A DNA stretch of 64,000 nt from Dipylidium caninum (Eukaryota > Platyhelminthes > Cestoda > Cyclophyllidea > Dipylidiidae): NCBI GenBank assembly GCA_017562135.1, contig QEYB01001398.1:62001-126000 (forward strand). Reading direction: 5' to 3'. A program made the position numbers and the translations under genes. How positions within the stretch are numbered: the first letter of the stretch is position 1; every line of letters starts with the position of its first letter. Under the pieces are notes generated by a model, which saw only the letters and a list, made by a program, of their open reading frames with translations, searched no databases and was not told the origin of the DNA. Positions 58,901-64,000 of this stretch are shown here, in pieces.

Positions 58901-61900
58901 TTTGTAATTAACATGTTGTTTTCATTATTGCATGATAACGTGCCCAAGCGCGCATCTCGCATTTCGTAGCTCGCACCCAGTGCCCACTGCCGCTTTCCCC
59001 CCCCCCCCCCACCACCACCATCTCCTCCTCCTCCTCCTTTCTCAGACAAGCACATGCACCCGGTGCGATGGCACCGAACGCGGCACAAAGTGGTGACATG
59101 CGATGCGACGGCCCCTGATGGGACTGCATGCCGTGGGTGGAATAGGATGTGGGTATAATAAGAAATAGCAAATCAGTCTCCGCCCTCTTTCCTACCTTCC
59201 CCTCCGACTACAACCGCCCGACCGCCGTCTTCATCCTACCTCCATTCCCCAATCCAACATGACACTATCGGTGACGCCACCGTCACAAAAAAATTTGGCA
59301 TAAGGCATTGACTGGGAAAGAGAGAGAGAGAAAGAGAGAAAATTGAAAGGGGAGGGGGGGGCAGAAGGACGAAGGAGAGGGGGAGCTGGTAGGAGGATGG
59401 CTGGTTATCTGAGGAGAAAGAACTCTCTGGAGGGAAGTCGAAATGAAATCATCTTCGGTGATTCTGACCGTTTCCATATGGAGAAAAGTACCAAAGAAAG
59501 TTTAGATTCAAATTTTTAACCACCGACTTATACCGGATTCCTACTTTGGATCATGTGAAATTTCAAAAAACGGTTAGTGAAAAGAAAATTATTTTGCGGA
59601 GTAACAACATACTTGACGAATTCAACCTTGTCGGTGTCGAGGAAGGTGACGAAGATGGGCTGGGTGAGCTTCTTCGCAATCAGGTCGTCGGAGGGCGCGT
59701 GGAGCAGTGAGTCGACACCGGCGCCAGCACTGGAGACGCTGGCAGCGGCCGCAGGGGAGGAGGAGGTGGAAAGCAGTGACCCGATGGAGTGGCGGTAGAT
59801 GCTACGCTCACTGTGGTTCACCTCGTCCATCACCACGCCTTGTTCTGCAGACCACACCCCGTCCGGATTAAATCAAGAAGTTAATAGTGTTAATCCACTA
59901 CAAGCAAAAGTTTTGCCCGCTGGCAATGTTGGGAAAAACAATAAGTGGCAGTCAAGGAGTGCGCATAGGCGGGACCGAAACGTTGGTTCGGACGGCAATA
60001 AACACCTTGTGCACTTCGATGGAAGAAAACCGAGCAGAGGAGTGGTCCGCAAACGCCAGCTTTCGTCACAGGTAACCACCCTCCAGATCGGTGGTAATGA
60101 CAGCGCAAACACAAAATGAAGAGTTGACTTAAACCCCCCAAGAATGCTCACAAACGTCCCACGGCGGAATGTAAGACAACGAATGAGGGCAACGGGGATA
60201 GAACATTTTTGCATTTAATAAAGGCGAAACGCGTATAAAATCGCTTTTTGCATATCCAGATGCCATCGAACGAGAGAGCTACACTTCATAACACATTAGC
60301 TAAGAAGGGCAATTACAGTGAGACGCCCTCCACGCGGAAACTATTCACTTTGCCAAATAAAGGAGAAAACACGACGGAACATCGGAAATGTTCTAATATC
60401 AACTGTTTCCTTTGTTCATCTACATACCGCAAAGTTGTGCAAGTGGAGGGGGGGGGGCCTCGACTATGCGTGGTAAAGATCGCATTCTTTGCCTTTGGCC
60501 GCCCGAACCCGCGGGAAGGCGAACCGCTTGTGTTATCACGAAAACTCTCCCGAAAGGCCATCCACGCATGCCGCCCACCTCTTCTGCATGGCGGATGAGC
60601 GAGAAAAAGTATCTAAACCCGGTGACCCGATCCACCCTCATCTCACTCTCTTGTCTCCAGTGGATTGCAACCTCCTGTCTAAAAGACACCCGACACCGAC
60701 GGACAGTAAGTCGGCTGGCAGCTTTGACAAAGGGGACGCGGGTTCGGCCATTAGAGGCGCAACAGCCTAGCTCCACTGGTGTACCTCGTTTGGATATGCA
60801 CCTTAATTAACTGTGTGTATTTAGTCCCCTGTATAAAAGAGATTTAAGCAACTAGTGCGACTTAAGCTGACTGTTGATCGCTTTGGCGGTCGAGGCGCGT
60901 CACACTCTCCTTTCTCCACACCAACAAATCAAAGGACAAAAGAGGATTAACCGGGCACAGATTTTAGGTGCATCGTTGCACAAATTCTATTAAGGACAAC
61001 TCGTCCAAGGGCGATCACAAAACCACGCGTTATAGCGAAGAGGAGTGCGTGGATAAGGCGATGGCGAAGGAGAAGGAGGAGGGACAATAAACCCACTTAT
61101 CTGACACTCTCGGACAAGCAGGGCTTCATCCGCACCTCATGGCGCAGCAGAAAAAAGTGGAAGGAAGATGTAATAGTGCTTGAAACAGCTAACACAAGCG
61201 AATAGTTTAAAAGAGCGAGCAAAATAAGAGTCAGGACAAAAGTGGTTTTGTAAACTGGGCTAAGACAAGGATTGACAACTCAGGCCCGAAGTAGAGACAG
61301 ATGATGGAGCGGTCGAGTTGAGGCAATGCCCATTACTCAATTCCGACAAGACACTTTCTTACTGTGAAAAAGGCGCTGCCAGCAAATCCTTGTCAAGGCA
61401 TCCGCTTTGAGGTGGAATTCGCGAGAGTTAACGGGCCTCATGTCATGCAACTGGATTAGGGCAGGTGCTGGGGCGACTTTCAGCGGTCACAAGATATGCG
61501 GAATGGGTCAGCAATCAGGAGGGAGCGCATGGGTGAGTTTCAGCATAGACGCACACGCAAATAGCCTTAAAATTCAAAAGTTTCCTAAAGTGACATTTGA
61601 GGAGAAAAGGTGAGCAAGTTGGGATGGTGGCGAAGACTAACGCCCGCTTTTGGCACACACTAGAAAAGACTGGGAATTGTGGCCAAAGAAAAAGCCACGA
61701 TGGGCCAAACCGCGATACTCCCTCTACTGTTGGCCGAAAGCAGAGACACTGCACACAATCTGCTTCAGAGGAGCCGGTACAAACCCGTCTGAAGGCCACT
61801 CGGCTGCTCGTTGCTCGTCAGTCCACCGACCCGCCTCGAACATAACAAGCGCTTTTTAGCATATGGGAAGCTTGAATACGCCATTAAAGTGCAAGAGTTA

Positions 61901-62788
61901 TAAAAGATGCACATAAATAAAGTCATATATTGATAAAATGATCGAAAAGCAGCCAATCAGGGCATATTCCGGCGTCATAGGTCGGCAATGTGACCGTCTA
62001 TCCGCCAAAATCAGTGTTTCGGCATTTGGCCTCGAGGACTTACAGCATGGCCGCAAAATGCGACGCGCCAATGGGAGAGGAGGAGAAAGTACCGGGACAA
62101 AACGTCTGTTCAGCGCCAAGGAAGTGCGTCAAAAGGCAAAATTTATCTTCACGTAAATTATTTAACATGCGTAAAGCATTCCCCTGTCAGGAGTTCAACT
62201 TGAGAGCGTTCAGAAGTGCACGAAATTGTGTAATTTTCGTGAGGATTAGACGAGCGAAGACAAGGCGAAAAAGGACTATGTGTTCTTACGGGAAATGGAC
62301 TTAAAAGTTCACACTGCCAAGGCAGAGACGTCAAATATGCGGACAGGGAGAGGGCTGAGCAATTTCAAGATAATGAAGCGGAAAATTTGTGATTTCTCCA
62401 CCAGATCACCGCATAAGGCCAAAATAATGTCTTGGAAGGTTAAAACAATGTTTACGCACCTTCGAACTGAAAACTCGCAGCAAATTTAAGATAATTTAAT
62501 GTAAATTGGCAGCTTTCAGCCCAAAAATATCAAACTAGTTCAGTTATTAATTCAGTCAATTGTCAAAATAAACAAAAATTTGTCATTTAGTTGCGAAATT
62601 GAAATGGTTTAAGGGAGAGGTTGTTAGCACAGAAAGCGTACCGGTGATGCGGAAGACGTAGGACATGTTGCCACGCACCCAGGAGGAGGTCCCGTTGAAG
62701 CCAATGAGACTGGCGTCGATGCGGACGTTGGGGCCCTGCTTCCACACTCGGCAGATGTCGCTTGGACACATACGCGACACCAGCGGCA
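46959..62788 (-). CDS. ANKRD13: ANKRD13-family protein, 3' nine exons (5' end not found)
   Basis: Exons in transcript order: 62642-62788, 59613-59844, 58693-58759, 57149-57340, 54370-54646, 52409-52645, 48450-48574, 47206-47273, 46959-47127. All junctions are GT-AG and in phase, giving 503 residues. Family landmarks: VPLVSRMCPSDICRVWKQGP, RIDASLIGF, LDTDKVEFVKSKSGMFGW, RRTEHLTEENL, NNITIEEYF, GRPKVMTAKLK, AHLWLCEDYPLSLKDQVLPI, GFPMRIEIPLYHILNA and VTFGNLYGG; this is the GPCR-chaperone-type domain. Four ubiquitin-interacting motifs follow: DEEEQLVQMAVQRSLVEY, DPEEAMMQEAIAESF, QQYLKALELSREE and EEELERVLKLSLVEN. ANKRD13 proteins bind Lys63-linked ubiquitin chains on internalising receptors at the plasma membrane and endosomes. 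The N-terminal ankyrin repeats expected before VPLVSR were not located with confidence, so the gene is partial here. ANKRD13 A, B, C and D paralogs are not distinguished. Confidence 0.9.
48575..52408 (-). other. ANKRD13 intron (3.8 kb)
   Basis: The largest intron of the gene. It is GC-rich in segments, which produces many overlapping frames on both strands (49.6-51.3 kb). A GGCT tetranucleotide run lies at about 51763-51781. No nested gene was recognised. Confidence 0.55.
51763..51781. repeat. GGCT tetranucleotide microsatellite
   Basis: Four to five consecutive GGCT units within an ANKRD13 intron. Confidence 0.75.
52646..54369 (-). other. ANKRD13 intron (1.7 kb)
   Basis: It lies between the exon ending GFPMRI and the one starting EIPLYHIL. 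A CGCCT pentamer repeat lies at about 53316-53336 and a C- and G-rich tract at 54124-54212. No gene was recognised. Confidence 0.55.
54647..57148 (-). other. ANKRD13 intron (2.5 kb)
   Basis: No nested gene was recognised. It contains a run of 16 G at 55874-55889. Open frames here (for example 55684-55917) coincide with G-rich DNA and have no domain. Confidence 0.55.
55874..55889 (+). repeat. Poly(G) tract of 16
   Basis: An uninterrupted run of 16 G inside an ANKRD13 intron. Such tracts are prone to length error in assemblies. Confidence 0.9.
57341..58692 (-). other. ANKRD13 intron (1.35 kb)
   Basis: It lies between the 67-nt micro-exon encoding KSGMFGW and the exon starting VCSAANVQ. Nothing else was recognised in it. 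Confidence 0.55.
58997..59040. repeat. Poly(C) tract with ACC/TCC triplet run
   Basis: Fourteen C (58997-59010), then ACC units and TCC/CTC units. The tract lies in the ANKRD13 intron between 58759 and 59613. Confidence 0.85.
59845..62641 (-). other. ANKRD13 intron (2.8 kb)
   Basis: It joins YVFRIT to EQGVVMDEVNHSERS. Open frames at 60412-60810 and elsewhere have no domain. No nested gene was recognised. Confidence 0.55.
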
Positions 62789-63817
62789 CTAATGAAGGAG
62801 GGACGGCGAGAGAAATGAGCTGGTAAGAGTTTTAAAGAAAAACCCCTGTCCCAGGCATCAGAAGATGGGGGGAAAAGAATTTCACCACCATAGGACAACG
62901 GCTCACCACATTTCCGTCCTCATACTAGCGAACACCGCGGAAATGCACTACTTAATTCGACTAAATTGTACACAAAGGCATCACTGACCACAACCCAGAA
63001 GACTTCCGGCGCTAACACAAAGGACCAGATGGAAAACAAGTGAATCACATGAATGCCATGTGTCATTCTAATGACTAAAAGGAGACTACCATTATTCGTT
63101 GTGGGTGTTGGCCCCACGATGTCTAAATACTACACTCTGTCTACGTTTTAATATGCTCTAGAATTTTGTCAGGGCCGACATAAAGTATTTTGCCGAGGGC
63201 TTTCAGTGTAAACTTTGCTAAAATAAGCCAACGGACTGAAATCACTGCGGAAGAAACAATCTTCGTGGGACAAAACTCCTCCCTCCTACGAATGGATGAT
63301 GCGGAGTGAGTGGCGAAGAGCAGCAACACTTTAACACTTCTCTGGCCTCTACTCAGGAGTGGGGATTCACCATTCACTCGCGTTCAAATAGTTCGGTTGT
63401 ACATGGTCGCACGGCCAACATTCGAGTGGGTCTTCAAGGTGGACGCGTTGCATTGACTCCAAGTGGAGTGGATTTTGTCGATCTCCTCGACGCAGGATCC
63501 ACCCTCGTTGTGGCATGAGACGTGGAGGATGGCGGGGTGCGCCCCTCATCGTCTCAAGCTCCCCACCACCTCCTGTTCAACGTCTACTTGGTGGAGTGAA
63601 GTTGCACACTCGAGTGGAGCGTGTGGTTGTGGCAACCAGTGGGAGGTAGGAATCGGTGCCCCTCATCTGCATTGGCCTCCAATGCCGGCAGTCTCGGGAC
63701 CCGTCAAAGTGGAGCTTATTAAGGCGACGGTGGTGGGAGAGTGGAGCCGTCCTTCCGACTGGGGAATCGTGGGCACCGACTGAGGTGTCACGATGTGCGA
63801 CCTGGAGGGAATGACCT

Positions 63818-63853
<36 letters not shown>

Positions 63854-64000
63854 GCGTAAATGGAAGTATGATGCGCCTCGGGGAAATAGTTCACGTCTGC
63901 CGATCTACTGGGCTCCATCGAGACGAACACACGTGTCTGAGTGGCACCACGGCAACACTGAGTGTCAGACGACAAGCCCGCCTCCTGCAATCGACTTCAC
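62789..64000. other. Window end, upstream of the first identified ANKRD13 exon
   Basis: The upstream ankyrin exons of ANKRD13 should lie here or beyond the window. A minus-strand frame at 63367-63549 contains RQNPLHLE, reminiscent of the ankyrin TPLHLA core, but no in-phase donor to 62788 was found, so I do not call it. A CA dinucleotide microsatellite lies at 63823-63851. Confidence 0.4.
63823..63851. repeat. CA dinucleotide microsatellite
   Basis: About 14 CA units in succession. Confidence 0.95.

Noticed and set aside
63463..63783. 106-codon plus-strand frame near the window end
   Set aside because: No recognisable domain, and competing frames exist on the other strand; insufficient support.

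Overview
This is nuclear DNA from an animal, most likely a parasitic flatworm (cestode or trematode). The evidence is a metazoan gene set (LSm7, MRPL11, REXO4, ribonucleotide reductase large subunit, BAP1, ARP10, ANKRD13, a kinesin-14), canonical eukaryotic splice sites, and many introns of only 30-40 nt. In the G-alpha gene the tiny introns sit at the 5' end and kilobase introns at the 3' end, a size gradient known from platyhelminths. The species cannot be named from this sequence alone. No bacterial operon, CRISPR array or intact transposon was recognised.

Layout. Positions 1-3.4 kb are AT-rich with no recognised gene. At 3.4-4.9 kb (minus) lie two tandem single-domain thioredoxin/PDI-like genes. 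At 5.8-8.8 kb (plus) is an intronless kinesin with a C-terminal motor. An inverted, more than 99% identical 600-bp copy of part of its stalk and motor start lies at 10.7-11.3 kb and is broken by a one-base deletion. At 13.3-18.4 kb (minus) is an eight-exon G-protein alpha-like gene whose exons I joined by hand; most nucleotide-binding motifs are degenerate. At 20.4-21.8 kb LSM7 (plus) and REXO4 (minus) converge. At 22.6-26.2 kb MRPL11 (minus) carries, inside its 2.9-kb last intron, an opposite-strand gene resembling ankyrin/SOCS-box proteins. At 28.0-30.9 kb (plus) is RRM1 in seven exons. At 35.6-40.4 kb (plus) is the deubiquitinase BAP1 in three exons. At 42.6-44.5 kb (plus) is ACTR10 (ARP10, dynactin pointed end). 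From 47.0 kb (minus) to at least 62.8 kb runs an ANKRD13-family gene with nine exons in view, its GPCR-chaperone-type domain and four ubiquitin-interacting motifs; its 5' end was not found.

Most genes are unrelated housekeeping functions: mRNA decay/splicing, rRNA processing, mitochondrial translation, dNTP synthesis, chromatin deubiquitination, dynein transport and endocytic ubiquitin recognition. The least ordinary items are the pseudo-GTPase-like G-alpha, the inverted kinesin copy with sharp identity boundaries, and the nested gene in MRPL11. One homopolymer frameshift (17711-17716) needs read-level checking before any gene is called broken.
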